Shown here: piece by piece, positions 1 through 8,424 of the stretch
Numbering within the stretch: the stretch's first letter is position 1
Layout of the letters: every line of letters starts with the position of its first letter
DNA from: Oceanimonas doudoroffii
GTDB taxonomy: Bacteria; Pseudomonadota; Gammaproteobacteria; Enterobacterales; Aeromonadaceae
DNA: 64,000 nt
Direction of reading: 5' to 3'
NCBI RefSeq assembly: GCF_002242685.1
Contig: NZ_NBIM01000001.1
Location: 1,364,001-1,428,000 of the forward strand
Program-made: the position numbers and the translations under genes
The notes under the pieces: model-generated
What the model was told of the DNA's origin: nothing
Database searches by the model: none
Seen by the model: the letters and a program-made list of their open reading frames with translations, nothing else

Positions 1-17
1 GACAGCTCCCCGAAGGG

Positions 18-1109
18 TCAGGCTTTGGCCTCGAGTTTGGCCACCTTGCGCGGCTGGCACACATGCACGGTGATCTCTTCCCGATCGTGATAAAGCTGCT
101 TGGCCTGGATCTGAAAGCCGCCCAGCTGATCGAGTTTTTCCTGCAACTGCTGCAGGTTGTACACCGCCTCGGCGTAACGCTTTTTCATCGGCAGCTTGAG
201 GTTGAAAATGGCTTCCTGACAGTCTTCCTCCAGCAGCCAGTCGGCCATCAGCGCCACCACTCGGGCCGGCTTGTCCACCATGTCGCACACCAGCCAGTAC
301 ACGTTCTTGCGGCTGGGTCGCCACTTGAAGCCATCTTCCCGGTAGTGCTTGACCTGACCGGTGTCCATCAGGCTCTGGGCCATGGGGCCGTTGTCGATGG
401 CCGCCACCATCATGCCTCGGGCCACCAGTTGATAGGTCCAGCCACCGGGGGCGGCGCCCAGATCCACGCCACGCAGGCCAGAGGTGAGCCGGGTATCCCA
501 CTCTTCCCGAGGAATAAACACGTGAAAGGCTTCTTCCAGCTTGAGGCTGGAGCGGCTGGGCGCGTCGGCGGGAAAGCGCAACCGGGGAATGCCCATGTGA
601 AAGGGCGACTGGTTGTAGGAATAGGAATAGCCCAGCATCACTCGGTTGTTGGCGGTAAAAAACAGGTGCAGGGTGGGCCGGTTGCGGGCCTCGGCCCGGG
701 TCAGCACCCCTTTGCCACGCAGGGCCTGACGTGCCGGCACGGTAAACTTGCGGCAGAAGCGGGACAACTCCTTGCCGTCGTTGGTATCGGCGGTTTCCAC
801 TCGAATATCACCGCACAGGGGCATGCCTTCGGCGGCGTCCAGCAGCGGACTGATGCGATCGTCCAGGGGCAAGTCGGCCAGCTCGGCCCACACCACCAGC
901 ATCTGGCGGGCAAAGATCAGCTCGCGGAACGGCAGCTTGCGCGCCAGTAAATCGCCGTCTTCCGGCTGAAAGCACTCATACACCACATAGCCGCTGTCGT
1001 CCTTGGCACGGGCAAAGCCGGGGCAGCCCATCTGCCCGGCCCGGTCCTGAATTTCGGCCGCCGCCTCTTTTTCAAATCCGGGACGGCAATATATCAACAA
1101 CTGTTTCAT
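18..1109 (-). CDS. rlmM: 23S rRNA (cytidine-2498-2'-O)-methyltransferase RlmM
   Basis: Methylates the ribose of C2498 in 23S rRNA, using S-adenosylmethionine, in the cytoplasm. The 363-residue length matches the family. The N-terminal part (about 1-160) is the THUMP-containing RNA-binding region. A Rossmann methyltransferase domain follows, with the SAM motif DLGAAPGGW at 216-224 and candidate catalytic residues K190, D276 (VCDMVD) and K305 (NLKLPMKK). The ATG overlaps the stop of the DUF423 gene by 4 bases (ATGA), so translation is probably coupled. The order gcvA-ygdD-rlmM is that of E. coli. The stop codon lies only 17 bases from the window edge, so no terminator can be judged. Confidence 0.96.
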   Translation of the reverse strand: MKQLLIYCRPGFEKEAAAEIQDRAGQMGCPGFARAKDDSGYVVYECFQPEDGDLLARKLPFRELIFARQMLVVWAELADLPLDDRISPLLDAAEGMPLCGDIRVETADTNDGKELSRFCRKFTVPARQALRGKGVLTRAEARNRPTLHLFFTANNRVMLGYSYSYNQSPFHMGIPRLRFPADAPSRSSLKLEEAFHVFIPREEWDTRLTSGLRGVDLGAAPGGWTYQLVARGMMVAAIDNGPMAQSLMDTGQVKHYREDGFKWRPSRKNVYWLVCDMVDKPARVVALMADWLLEEDCQEAIFNLKLPMKKRYAEAVYNLQQLQEKLDQLGGFQIQAKQLYHDREEITVHVCQPRKVAKLEAKA

Positions 1110-1492
1110 TCAGACCTCAACCAGATGCGACCGGCCAGCAACAGGCACAGCCAGCCCACCATCAAACTCACTCCCCCCAGGGGAGTCACAAAACCAATTC
1201 CCCTGGCGCCAAACAGCACCAGGGCATAAATACTGCCACTGAACATCAGTATGCCCAGCACAAAAAAGACGACGGCGGCGTTCAGCGCCGCCGTGACACG
1301 CCGCTTCAACATCACCGCCAGCAACAGCAGTGCCAGGGCATGCAGAAACTGGTACTGCACCCCGGTATTGAAGGCCGCCACCAGCGCCGGTGCCGTGCCT
1401 CCGGCCGCCAGGCCATGGGCGCCGTAGGCACCGAGGGCGGTGCCGGTCAGGCCAAACAGCGCCGCGCCATAAAAGGCGAGATTAATGCTCAT
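1106..1492 (-). CDS. ygdD: DUF423 inner-membrane protein YgdD
   Basis: Small integral membrane protein of 128 residues with about four hydrophobic helices and glycine-rich stretches ([15 protein letters not shown] near the N terminus), which is characteristic of DUF423. The biochemical function of the family is unknown. It starts inside the 3' end of the hydrolase gene (11-base overlap) and its stop overlaps the rlmM start, so the four genes from gcvA to rlmM look like one translationally coupled operon. Identification rests on sequence character plus the conserved gcvA-ygdD-rlmM neighbourhood. Confidence 0.9.
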   Translation of the reverse strand: MSINLAFYGAALFGLTGTALGAYGAHGLAAGGTAPALVAAFNTGVQYQFLHALALLLLAVMLKRRVTAALNAAVVFFVLGILMFSGSIYALVLFGARGIGFVTPLGGVSLMVGWLCLLLAGRIWLRSE

Positions 1493-2093
1493 GAATAAAG
1501 TGCCTCATGCGCTCAATCACTCCCGCCAGGTTGCTCTCAAGGGTGGCGCCTGACGCCTTGCGCGGCTTGAAGCCATGATCGCCGTCGGTCACCCAGTGGG
1601 TAATGACGGTATCGGCCAGATCATACTCCGCCACCGCCTCGCGGTTGCCAAAGGTATCCCGCTCGCCCTGCAGCAACAGGGTGGGCGTGCCTATGGTGGC
1701 CAGGTGCTGGCCGCGAAAGCGGTCCGGCTTGCCCGGCGGATGAAAGGGAAAGCCCAGCAGCAGCAGGCCGGCCGGAGCCAGCTCATCGGCCACCAGCGAG
1801 GCCATGCGCCCGCCCATGGACTTGCCCGCCAGAAACAACCTGGGATGAGCGAACTCACCGGCCAGTTGCCGCCAGCAGTCCAGCAGCACGGGTTCGCGAT
1901 CCGGCGGCCGGCGGCGACCGTCGGCCCGGGTCTTCTGCATATAGGGGAATTCAAAGCGCAGTACCTGAATGTCCTCGCAGGCCAGGCCCTCGGCCAGGGC
2001 CTGCATCACGGCGTGCTCCATGCCGGCGCCGGCACCGTGGGCCAGCAGCACTCGACTGGCAGCGCCGTCGGGGCCGTTTTTCAGTATCTTCAT
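1482..2093 (-). CDS. Small alpha/beta hydrolase (dienelactone hydrolase/KANL3-Tex30-like)
   Basis: Predicted cytoplasmic serine hydrolase of about 203 residues. The nucleophile elbow is GKSMGG with Ser92, and the likely acid and base are Asp146 (GERDTF) and His173 (GDHGF), in the right order and spacing for an alpha/beta hydrolase. An oxyanion-type HGAGAG motif sits near residues 19-24. The frame is open further upstream, but I chose the ATG at 2093: it overlaps the gcvA stop as ATGA and the preceding residues do not look like the family. E. coli has no hydrolase between gcvA and ygdD, so this is a lineage-specific insertion into a conserved operon. The substrate is unknown. Confidence 0.82.
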   Translation of the reverse strand: MKILKNGPDGAASRVLLAHGAGAGMEHAVMQALAEGLACEDIQVLRFEFPYMQKTRADGRRRPPDREPVLLDCWRQLAGEFAHPRLFLAGKSMGGRMASLVADELAPAGLLLLGFPFHPPGKPDRFRGQHLATIGTPTLLLQGERDTFGNREAVAEYDLADTVITHWVTDGDHGFKPRKASGATLESNLAGVIERMRHFIHEH

Positions 2094-3001
2094 GGGTTCA
2101 TGGTCTTCTGTTTTTGTTCCTGCTCTAACAAGGCCAGCATCCACTCGCGAAAGGCGGCGATCTTGCCAAGGCCGGCCTGGGACTCGTGACTCACCAGGTA
2201 ATAGGCGTTTTTCGACATCAGCACCTGTTCAAAGGGGCATACCAGCCGGCCGGCGTCGATTTCCGGCTGGGTCAACACACTGTGGCCAAGCGCCACGCCC
2301 TGGCCGTGAATGGCGGCCTGAATCACCATGGAGGAATGGCTGAAAATCGGCCCCTGGTTAACGTTGGCCGCCTGAATGTCAAGCTGTTTGAACCAGGCCT
2401 TCCAGTCGCGCCGAGAGGTGTCGTGCAGCAGGGTATGACGGGTCAGATCCTCTGGGACCTTCAGCGGCCGGGTGCCCATCAGCAGCATGGGCGAACATAC
2501 CGGAATCAGGTATTCCGCGTGCAGCTTGTCGGCACGCAGCCCGGGCCAGCTGCCCTTGCCGTAATAGATGGCCACATCCACGTCATCGGTGAGCGAGCCT
2601 TCGTCCAGATCCACCGCCTTGATGCGCACGTCAATGTCCGGGTGCGCCTCACTGAAACGCACCAGCCGGGGCACCAGCCACTGAATGGCAAAGCTCGGCT
2701 GCAGGCTGACGGTCAGTGCGCCCTTGGCGCTGCGCGCCAGCAGTCGCTCGGTGGCATCGGAGATGGCGGTGAAGATATCCTTTATCTCCAGAAAGTAGCT
2801 CTGCCCTTCCTCGGTCAGCAGCAACGAGCGATTGCGCCGGCGAAACAGCTTGATCCCCAGAAACTCTTCCAGCCCCTTGATCTGGTGACTGATGGCCGCC
2901 TGTGTGACAAACAGTTCTTCCGCCGCCCGAGTAAAACTCAGGTTGCGGGCGGCGGCCTCAAAGGCCTTGAGCGCATTAAGCGGGGGTAATCGCCGGGACA
3001 T
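2090..3001 (-). CDS. gcvA: LysR-type regulator GcvA (glycine cleavage system)
   Basis: DNA-binding transcriptional regulator of 303 residues. The winged helix-turn-helix is at about 8-65 (recognition region 21-42, with TRAAEELFVTQAAISHQIKGLE-like spacing), followed by a type 2 periplasmic-binding-like effector domain. Sequence features such as DVAIYYGKGSWPGL and the order gcvA-(hydrolase)-ygdD-rlmM support GcvA, which in E. coli controls gcvTHP and gcvB. Neither target is in this window, so regulation of glycine cleavage is inferred from the family. It is the first gene of the operon; the 152-base gap to the next, divergent gene holds its promoter. Confidence 0.88.
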   Translation of the reverse strand: MSRRLPPLNALKAFEAAARNLSFTRAAEELFVTQAAISHQIKGLEEFLGIKLFRRRNRSLLLTEEGQSYFLEIKDIFTAISDATERLLARSAKGALTVSLQPSFAIQWLVPRLVRFSEAHPDIDVRIKAVDLDEGSLTDDVDVAIYYGKGSWPGLRADKLHAEYLIPVCSPMLLMGTRPLKVPEDLTRHTLLHDTSRRDWKAWFKQLDIQAANVNQGPIFSHSSMVIQAAIHGQGVALGHSVLTQPEIDAGRLVCPFEQVLMSKNAYYLVSHESQAGLGKIAAFREWMLALLEQEQKQKTMNP

Positions 3002-3153
3002 GCAAACCTCTGGCTGCGGTTAATGGCTGTGGATTATAGGGGCCCGAGCCGGCGCATGCCAGCGGCGACCGACGGCGAACAGTTCATTTTCCTGCACAGG
3101 CTGAGTAAACTGCATGACAACCCGTTATTCCCTTCGCTCCGGATTGCTTCCCG

Positions 3154-3762
3154 ATGATCGATATGTTGCCCGTTTCCCTGCTCGACTGGCTGGTGTTTGG
3201 CCTGGTCACCCTGTTGGTATTGCTTGTTCTATTCAGCCTGCTGCGCCGCATCTGGCGCGGCAGGCCGGGCAAAAGGTATGTGCAAAAACTGATGTTTACT
3301 CCCGAAGCCGCCACCGCCCTGAAACTGCTGGAGCAGGCATCCGCCGACCGACTGCGGGTGTTTCCCTCGGTGCCCATGACAGAAGTGCTGGAGCTGGCAC
3401 CCGAGCTTGGCAAGGCCCACCGGGAAAGGGCCTGGCAGGACATCTACGGGGAAAAGCTGGATTTCGTGCTGTGCTCCCCCGACGATCTGCGCGTGCGCCT
3501 GGTGGTGGCCCTGATGGACGACAGCCTGAGCCAGGCCGACGGCCGCCATCGTCATGCCCTGCTGGCCCGCATTGAAGACACCGGCCTGCCGGTGGTGCAC
3601 CTGTCCCCCAAGGGCTGGCCCACGCCCGCCGAGTTACGTGACGAGCTGCAATCCCTGCTCAGGCCCGCCGAGGTGACGCCGCCCCTCGGCGGCGGCCGCC
3701 AGGAGCCGGTGCTGAGCCTGCCCGACGAAGACCACGACGACGAACCCCGCTTTCGGTTATAG
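3154..3762 (+). CDS. DUF2726 domain membrane-anchored protein
   Basis: Protein of 202 residues with one N-terminal transmembrane helix (about 8-30, rich in L/V), a basic stretch just after it (RRIWRGRPGKR) and a cytosolic DUF2726-like domain at about 38-170. The domain shows the order FTPEAA, VFPSVPMTEVL, LDFVLCSPDDL, VALMDDSL and GLPVVHL, which I recognise from DUF2726, a family with a restriction-endonuclease-like fold guess but no established role. The C-terminal 30 residues are acidic and probably disordered. A second ATG nine bases downstream is a possible alternative start. The gene stands alone, divergent from gcvA. Confidence 0.7.
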   Translation: MIDMLPVSLLDWLVFGLVTLLVLLVLFSLLRRIWRGRPGKRYVQKLMFTPEAATALKLLEQASADRLRVFPSVPMTEVLELAPELGKAHRERAWQDIYGEKLDFVLCSPDDLRVRLVVALMDDSLSQADGRHRHALLARIEDTGLPVVHLSPKGWPTPAELRDELQSLLRPAEVTPPLGGGRQEPVLSLPDEDHDDEPRFRL

Positions 3763-3770
3763 CGACTCTC

Positions 3771-3803
3771 GTAGGTTGTGATAAGCGAAGCGAACCACAA
3801 CAT
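3771..3803. repeat. Intergenic palindromic repeat unit (REP-like)
   Basis: A short element with arms GTTGTG (3775-3780) and CACAAC (3796-3801) around a GCGAAGCG core. This layout is common in dispersed intergenic repeats of gammaproteobacteria (forms with a central TAGCGAAGCG). It lies between two convergent genes. Only one copy is visible in this window, so repeat status is inferred from resemblance. Confidence 0.45.
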
Positions 3804-3848
3804 GAAGCCGCCGGCCAATGCAGGCGGGCAGCCAGCGCTCCACAAGAT

Positions 3849-4580
3849 CTACAGCCATAATTCGCTGAGCGGGGTATCCGGGCTGTAATGGTGGGCCACC
3901 TGGGCCTGCAACAGCTCGGCGGTGGCCAGGGCATCGCTCAGGGCATGGTGGGGCGCATAGTAAGGCAGGTGATAACGCTCACGGCTGGCGGCCAGCCGAA
4001 TGGACACCGGCTTGTGACCGCGCAACCTGGCCCACAGGCCCAGCCGACGCGGATGAAAGCGGGTTTCCAGCTCCATGGTGTCGATCACCGGAAAACGAAT
4101 GTCTTCATACAGCCTGGCCTTGAGGGCGGTGGCAAAAAACACCTGTTCGATGCGCCGGTAGTGCACCACCACCACCCTGCCCGCCAAAGCGGCCAGCAGA
4201 TCGTCGAGCACCTGCAGCAGATCCGGCGCTTCCTTTACCTCGGAATGGGTAATGCGATGCAGGGCCACGGTCTCGTTCGCCATGGGCTTGTGCGGATTGA
4301 GGATCCAGTGGGCGGCGTCGCGGCAGCGAATGCGCTGCAGACTGAAGGGCACCAGCCCCACGCTGACGATGGCGTCCTTTCTGGCGTCCAGCCCGGTGGT
4401 TTCAAAGTCCAGTGCCACAAAGGGCACTTCGGCCAGGGGCGTATCGGGGGCCGGCAGCCCGGCCCGGTAAAAACGCTGCAGCCGGTAGTCCCGGGCGGTG
4501 CGCGCCCGCTCTTCAAACAGCGCCGGCCAGTCGGGAGCATGGGCCGACTCCGTCAGGGAAGAAGGTCTCAGATATACCAT
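3849..4580 (-). CDS. DnaQ-like 3'-5' exonuclease (DEDDh family)
   Basis: Predicted 3'-5' exonuclease of 243 residues related to the epsilon subunit of DNA polymerase III. Exo I is DFETTG with Asp58 and Glu60; Exo III is HHALSDA with His211 and Asp216. Exo II reads VVHYRRIEQVFF, where the usual Asp is replaced by Glu145. An N-terminal 50-residue extension precedes the nuclease core. It starts 7 bases after the cNMP/CBS/DUF294 gene, with a ribosome site (AGGACG) just upstream. This two-gene arrangement recurs in gammaproteobacteria and suggests that the nuclease is functionally tied to the sensor protein. Its substrate (DNA, RNA or a small nucleic acid) is unknown. Confidence 0.82.
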   Translation of the reverse strand: MVYLRPSSLTESAHAPDWPALFEERARTARDYRLQRFYRAGLPAPDTPLAEVPFVALDFETTGLDARKDAIVSVGLVPFSLQRIRCRDAAHWILNPHKPMANETVALHRITHSEVKEAPDLLQVLDDLLAALAGRVVVVHYRRIEQVFFATALKARLYEDIRFPVIDTMELETRFHPRRLGLWARLRGHKPVSIRLAASRERYHLPYYAPHHALSDALATAELLQAQVAHHYSPDTPLSELWL

Positions 4581-4587
4581 AACGTCC

Positions 4588-6459
4588 TCAGGACGCCCGT
4601 CCGGGCTGATAGCGGAATTTCAGAAACTTCTGGGCCTGGCTCAGGATCTGAAAGGCATCCTTGAGGTTGCGCCGCTCGAAGTCGGACAGGTTTTCCGGCT
4701 CGATATTGTTGTCGGGCTCCCTGCCCGCCTCCACGTCCATGGCCTGGTGGCGAATGCGTACCATGGCAATAAACTCCATGGCATCACGCAGATCCGGCCC
4801 ACGGCCCCGAGGCAGAATATCGGCCTCAATCACGTCATTGAGCCGCTCAAAGGAATTGCGCGCCTTGGAGCCCACCGCTAGGGCATGCACGCGTATCAGA
4901 TCCGCCAGCGGCGCCGTGCCCCGGCGCTTGAGGTTGATGGAGTTGTTGTGTTTGCCGTCCTGCTCCATCACGAACTCCTTGAAAAAGCCGAGTGGCGGCG
5001 TGCGCAGCAGGGCGTTGCGGGCCATGCTGGCCAGAAAGCGCGGGCTGCGCTTTGCCCGGCGCAGGATCAGCCGGTTGAGCTGCTCGGCCCATTCCAGGTG
5101 GCCATAGACGCCGTCGAGGTCAAAAAAGATGTTGCTGTTGAGCAGGGAGCGGGCACTGGGGTTGTCGATCCAGTCCATAAAGCACAGTTCCCACTCCCGC
5201 CTGGTTTTACGCCACTCCGGGTTGCTGGCCATGATGTCACCACTGCAATAGCTGTAGCCACAGGCGGCCAGGCCGTCGCACACAAACTTGGCCAGGGCGG
5301 CGAAATACGCATTGTGGGCTTCGGCATCGTAGCCGTTATCGAGAATGATGGCGTTGTCCTGATCGGTCACCACCAGCTGCTCGTCCCGGGCCATGGAGCC
5401 CAGCGCCAGAAAACAGTAGGGCACCGGCGGCGGCCCCAGCTTTTCTTCCGCCAGCTCCAGCAGCCGCTGTTTGAAACTGCGCCCGATCACCGCCATGGCC
5501 GAGCCAATCATGTGGGAGTTGGCGTCTTCATTGACCATGCGCACAAAGCAGGCACGAGCATCATCGGCGATGGTGGCCAGCTCATCGGCATCCTGGGCCC
5601 GAAAGATATGGCGCACCACAAACAGGCTGTTGCGGGACTCATGACGCATGACGTCCGACAGCGCCACCACTCCCACCGGCTTGCCCCGGTGCAGCACCGG
5701 CAGGTGGTGCAGGTTGTAGCGCAGCATGGTGAGCATGGCCTCAAACACGTACTGATCGCTTTCGGCGGCCACCAGTTCGGCGGACATCACCTCGCCCACC
5801 GGCGTGCTCGACGGCAGCTCTTCCGCCAGCACGCGAGTGCGCAGATCCCGGTCGGTGATAATGCCGGCCACCTCGGCGTCGTCCTCGCCGCCTTCGTGGA
5901 GCACCAGAATGGACGATACCCCTTCCTCGGTCATCTTGCGGGCGGCGTCAAACACGCTGGCCGAGCGGCCGATGGACACGGTGTCCCGGGAAATCAGCTC
6001 GCGCACACTGGAGGTCATCAGCTCGTTGGCCCCCTGGTGGCGGGATACCGCATGGCGCAGTCGAGTGCTTTCCCCGACCTCAACAAAGTCGGAAAACGCC
6101 TCGTGGTGTTCATAGAGCTCGTTGAATACCGACTCCGGCAGGCAATAGATCAGGGTGTCCTCCAGCGCCGAGGCCGGCAACCGGTTCTTGTTGTGCATCA
6201 ACAATCCCATCTGACCAAACAGGTTGCCTTCGCTCAGCCGGTTGTGCAGCTCGCCGTTGCGCCGGTAAAGCTCCACCGCGCCGCAGCGCACCAGATAAAG
6301 GTCATGCACCGGGTCACCGTATTCAAGAATGCGCGTGCCGGCGCGGTAGTAGGCCACTTCCACCTCGGTGGCAATGCGCTCCAGCACTTCCTCCGGCAAT
6401 TCCTTGAACGGATACCACTGGCGAATAAAGGCCAGTACTTCCAGCTGCTCCGCTTCCAT
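4588..6459 (-). CDS. cNMP-binding / CBS / DUF294 nucleotidyltransferase-like protein
   Basis: Predicted cytoplasmic signalling protein of 623 residues. Domains in order: a cyclic-nucleotide-binding domain (about 20-120, YRAGTRILEYGDP), a CBS pair (about 150-280) that usually binds adenine nucleotides, a DUF294 nucleotidyltransferase-like domain with GSMARDEQ at 354-361 and DQDNA at 366-370, and a C-terminal helical domain. The frame opens at a TTG 15 bases earlier, but the ATG at 6459 has a good GGAGAG site 6-7 bases upstream and was chosen. It is co-transcribed with the exonuclease gene. The nucleotide signal and transfer target are not known. Confidence 0.85.
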   Translation of the reverse strand: MEAEQLEVLAFIRQWYPFKELPEEVLERIATEVEVAYYRAGTRILEYGDPVHDLYLVRCGAVELYRRNGELHNRLSEGNLFGQMGLLMHNKNRLPASALEDTLIYCLPESVFNELYEHHEAFSDFVEVGESTRLRHAVSRHQGANELMTSSVRELISRDTVSIGRSASVFDAARKMTEEGVSSILVLHEGGEDDAEVAGIITDRDLRTRVLAEELPSSTPVGEVMSAELVAAESDQYVFEAMLTMLRYNLHHLPVLHRGKPVGVVALSDVMRHESRNSLFVVRHIFRAQDADELATIADDARACFVRMVNEDANSHMIGSAMAVIGRSFKQRLLELAEEKLGPPPVPYCFLALGSMARDEQLVVTDQDNAIILDNGYDAEAHNAYFAALAKFVCDGLAACGYSYCSGDIMASNPEWRKTRREWELCFMDWIDNPSARSLLNSNIFFDLDGVYGHLEWAEQLNRLILRRAKRSPRFLASMARNALLRTPPLGFFKEFVMEQDGKHNNSINLKRRGTAPLADLIRVHALAVGSKARNSFERLNDVIEADILPRGRGPDLRDAMEFIAMVRIRHQAMDVEAGREPDNNIEPENLSDFERRNLKDAFQILSQAQKFLKFRYQPGRAS

Positions 6460-6478
6460 TGTTCTCTCCTGCAAAGCG

Positions 6479-6505
6479 AAAAAAAGGCAGCACTCAGGCT
6501 GCCTT
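6479..6505 (-). terminator. Rho-independent terminator after the BCCT gene
   Basis: Stem AAGGCAGC (6484-6491) pairs with GCTGCCTT (6498-6505) around a 6-base loop. Read on the minus strand the hairpin is followed by a run of T (6483-6479). It terminates the transporter gene just upstream and separates it from the DUF294 operon. Confidence 0.88.
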
Positions 6506-6523
6506 GATAATGAGTGAACCGCC

Positions 6524-8161
6524 TTAGTCGCCCCTCGGCTCCGACATCAGCCCCTTGATCAGGGCCACACAGGAGATCAGCAGCACTATGGTAAAGGGAA
6601 AACCGGTAGACACCGACATGGCCTGCAGGCCGGCCAGGCCACCGCCCAACATCAGGGCGATGGCCACCAGGCCCTCAAAGGTGCACCAGAATACCCGCTG
6701 AGGCTTGGGCGCATTGACCTTGCCGCCGGCGGCGATGGTGTCGATCACCAGGGAGCCGGAATCGGATGAGGTTACGAAGAACACCACCACCAGCACGATG
6801 CCGATAAAGGAGGTAATGGCGGTCAGCGGCAGATCCTCCAGCATCACAAACAGCTGCAACGGCAGATCGGCGTCGGCCACCGCCTGATAGCCTTCGCTTA
6901 CCAGCTGGTGAATGGCGGTACCGCCAAAGGCGCTGAACCACAGCATGCAGGCGGTGGTGGGCACCAGCAGCACCGCCACCAAAAACTCGCGCACGCTGCG
7001 GCCGCGGGAAACCCGGGCGATAAACATGCCGACAAAGGGTGACCAGGAAATCCACCAGGCCCAGTAGAAGGAGGTCCAGCCCTGGGAGTAATTGGCGTCT
7101 TCACGACCAAAGGGCATGGACAGCGCCGGAAAATACTCAAAATAGGAGACGATGTTGGAGAAGAAACCACTGAAGATCATCAGGGTCGGTCCCACGATGA
7201 TCACGAACACCAGCAGCAGTGCCGCCAGTGTCATATTGATCTCCGACAGTCGTTTCACCCCGGCATCCAGACCGGCCAGCACCGATACCAGGGCCACCGC
7301 GGTGATCAGAATCACCAGGACCACCTGGGTGGTGGTGGTATCGGGAATACCGAACAAAAAGTTCAGCCCGGCAGAGGCCTGAGCAGCGCCATACCCCAAC
7401 GACGTGGCCAGACCAAACAGGGTGGCCACCACCGCCAGAATGTCAATCACATGGCCCGGCCAGCCCCATACCCGCTCGCCCAGCAGCGGATAGAGCACAG
7501 AGCGCATGGTCAGCGGCAGGCCCTTGTTAAAGGAGAAAATGGCCAGCCCCAGCGCCAGCACCGCATAGATGGCCCAGGGGTGCAGCGCCCAGTGATACAG
7601 GGTGGCGGCCATACCCAGCCGAGTGGCCTCGGCGGCGTCACCGGCGGCGGCCCCCAGCGGCGCCCAGTCGGTACGCACGCCGTTTTCCACCGTGGTGCCG
7701 GCCATGGAGGTACTGAAATGGGAGAGCGGCTCGGAAACGCCAAAGAACATCAGGCCAATGCCCATGCCGGCGGCAAACAACATGGAAAACCAGCCCAGGT
7801 AGGTGAAGTCGGGCGTGGCCTGGGTGCCACCAATACGCACTCGGCCCAGAGGAGAGAGGATCAGTCCCAGGCACACCAGCACAAAGATATTGCCGGCACT
7901 CAGGAAAAACCAGTCCAGGGTCGAGGTCAGCCAGCCGCGCAGGCTGCTGAACATGGGACCCACCTGATTTTGAAACGCCAGGGTGAGAAAGACAAAGGCC
8001 ACAATGGCCAGTCCGGAAATGAGAAAGACCCGGTTGTGAATGTCGAGTCCGAATGGCCCTATCTGCAGGGCAATGTTGTCCTGCCCTATCTGATAATCCG
8101 TATCAATGGGATTGGCCTTGCCCTCGGGGGCGATAACATCGTGGTTATCCTGTTCTGCCAT
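6524..8161 (-). CDS. BCCT-family transporter (betaine/onium compound uptake)
   Basis: Secondary transporter of the betaine/choline/carnitine family, 545 residues, about 12 membrane helices in the inner membrane. It has the GMGIG motif at 132-136 (typical of sodium-coupled glycine-betaine carriers such as BetP) and the aromatic helix FYWAWWISWSPFVGMFIARVSRG. The frame is open 90 bases further upstream, but the ATG at 8161 has an AAGGAAG site and yields the N terminus expected by comparison with the paralogue at 23573-25249. It lies directly downstream of the Rieske/aldehyde dehydrogenase pair but is separated from it by a terminator, so it may have its own promoter. Substrate (glycine betaine, carnitine, proline betaine or DMSP) is not resolved. 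Confidence 0.9.
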   Translation of the reverse strand: MAEQDNHDVIAPEGKANPIDTDYQIGQDNIALQIGPFGLDIHNRVFLISGLAIVAFVFLTLAFQNQVGPMFSSLRGWLTSTLDWFFLSAGNIFVLVCLGLILSPLGRVRIGGTQATPDFTYLGWFSMLFAAGMGIGLMFFGVSEPLSHFSTSMAGTTVENGVRTDWAPLGAAAGDAAEATRLGMAATLYHWALHPWAIYAVLALGLAIFSFNKGLPLTMRSVLYPLLGERVWGWPGHVIDILAVVATLFGLATSLGYGAAQASAGLNFLFGIPDTTTTQVVLVILITAVALVSVLAGLDAGVKRLSEINMTLAALLLVFVIIVGPTLMIFSGFFSNIVSYFEYFPALSMPFGREDANYSQGWTSFYWAWWISWSPFVGMFIARVSRGRSVREFLVAVLLVPTTACMLWFSAFGGTAIHQLVSEGYQAVADADLPLQLFVMLEDLPLTAITSFIGIVLVVVFFVTSSDSGSLVIDTIAAGGKVNAPKPQRVFWCTFEGLVAIALMLGGGLAGLQAMSVSTGFPFTIVLLISCVALIKGLMSEPRGD

Positions 8162-8350
8162 GAAAGTACTTCCTTTATAAAGGGAATATGTTGTTTTCAA
8201 CCTGCAAATGGTAGCACAGGCAGGGAGGCAAATGGGATTCATCAAGCACACTCGGGCAGGAATTAAACAGGGTAAAAATCAACCCCGGCGGGCTGCTTCG
8301 ACCTCGTTATTTTGCCAGAATGAATGACCACCACGCCGGCAGAAAGCCAT

Positions 8351-8382
8351 AAAAAAACCCCTGGCTGCAGGCAAGCCAGGGG
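8351..8382 (-). terminator. Rho-independent terminator of the Rieske-ALDH operon
   Basis: A perfect 9-bp stem CCCCTGGCT (8358-8366) with AGCCAGGGG (8374-8382) and a 7-base loop, followed on the minus strand by seven T (8357-8351). It ends the transcript of the aldehyde dehydrogenase gene. Confidence 0.92.
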
Positions 8383-8424
8383 AAATACAACAGATAGGGC
8401 AGTCAGGGTAAAAACCGATACAAC

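Noticed and set aside
4885..6507. Open frame of 540 codons on the plus strand
   Set aside because: Antisense to the DUF294-type gene, with a composition typical of reverse-complement frames and no ribosome site.
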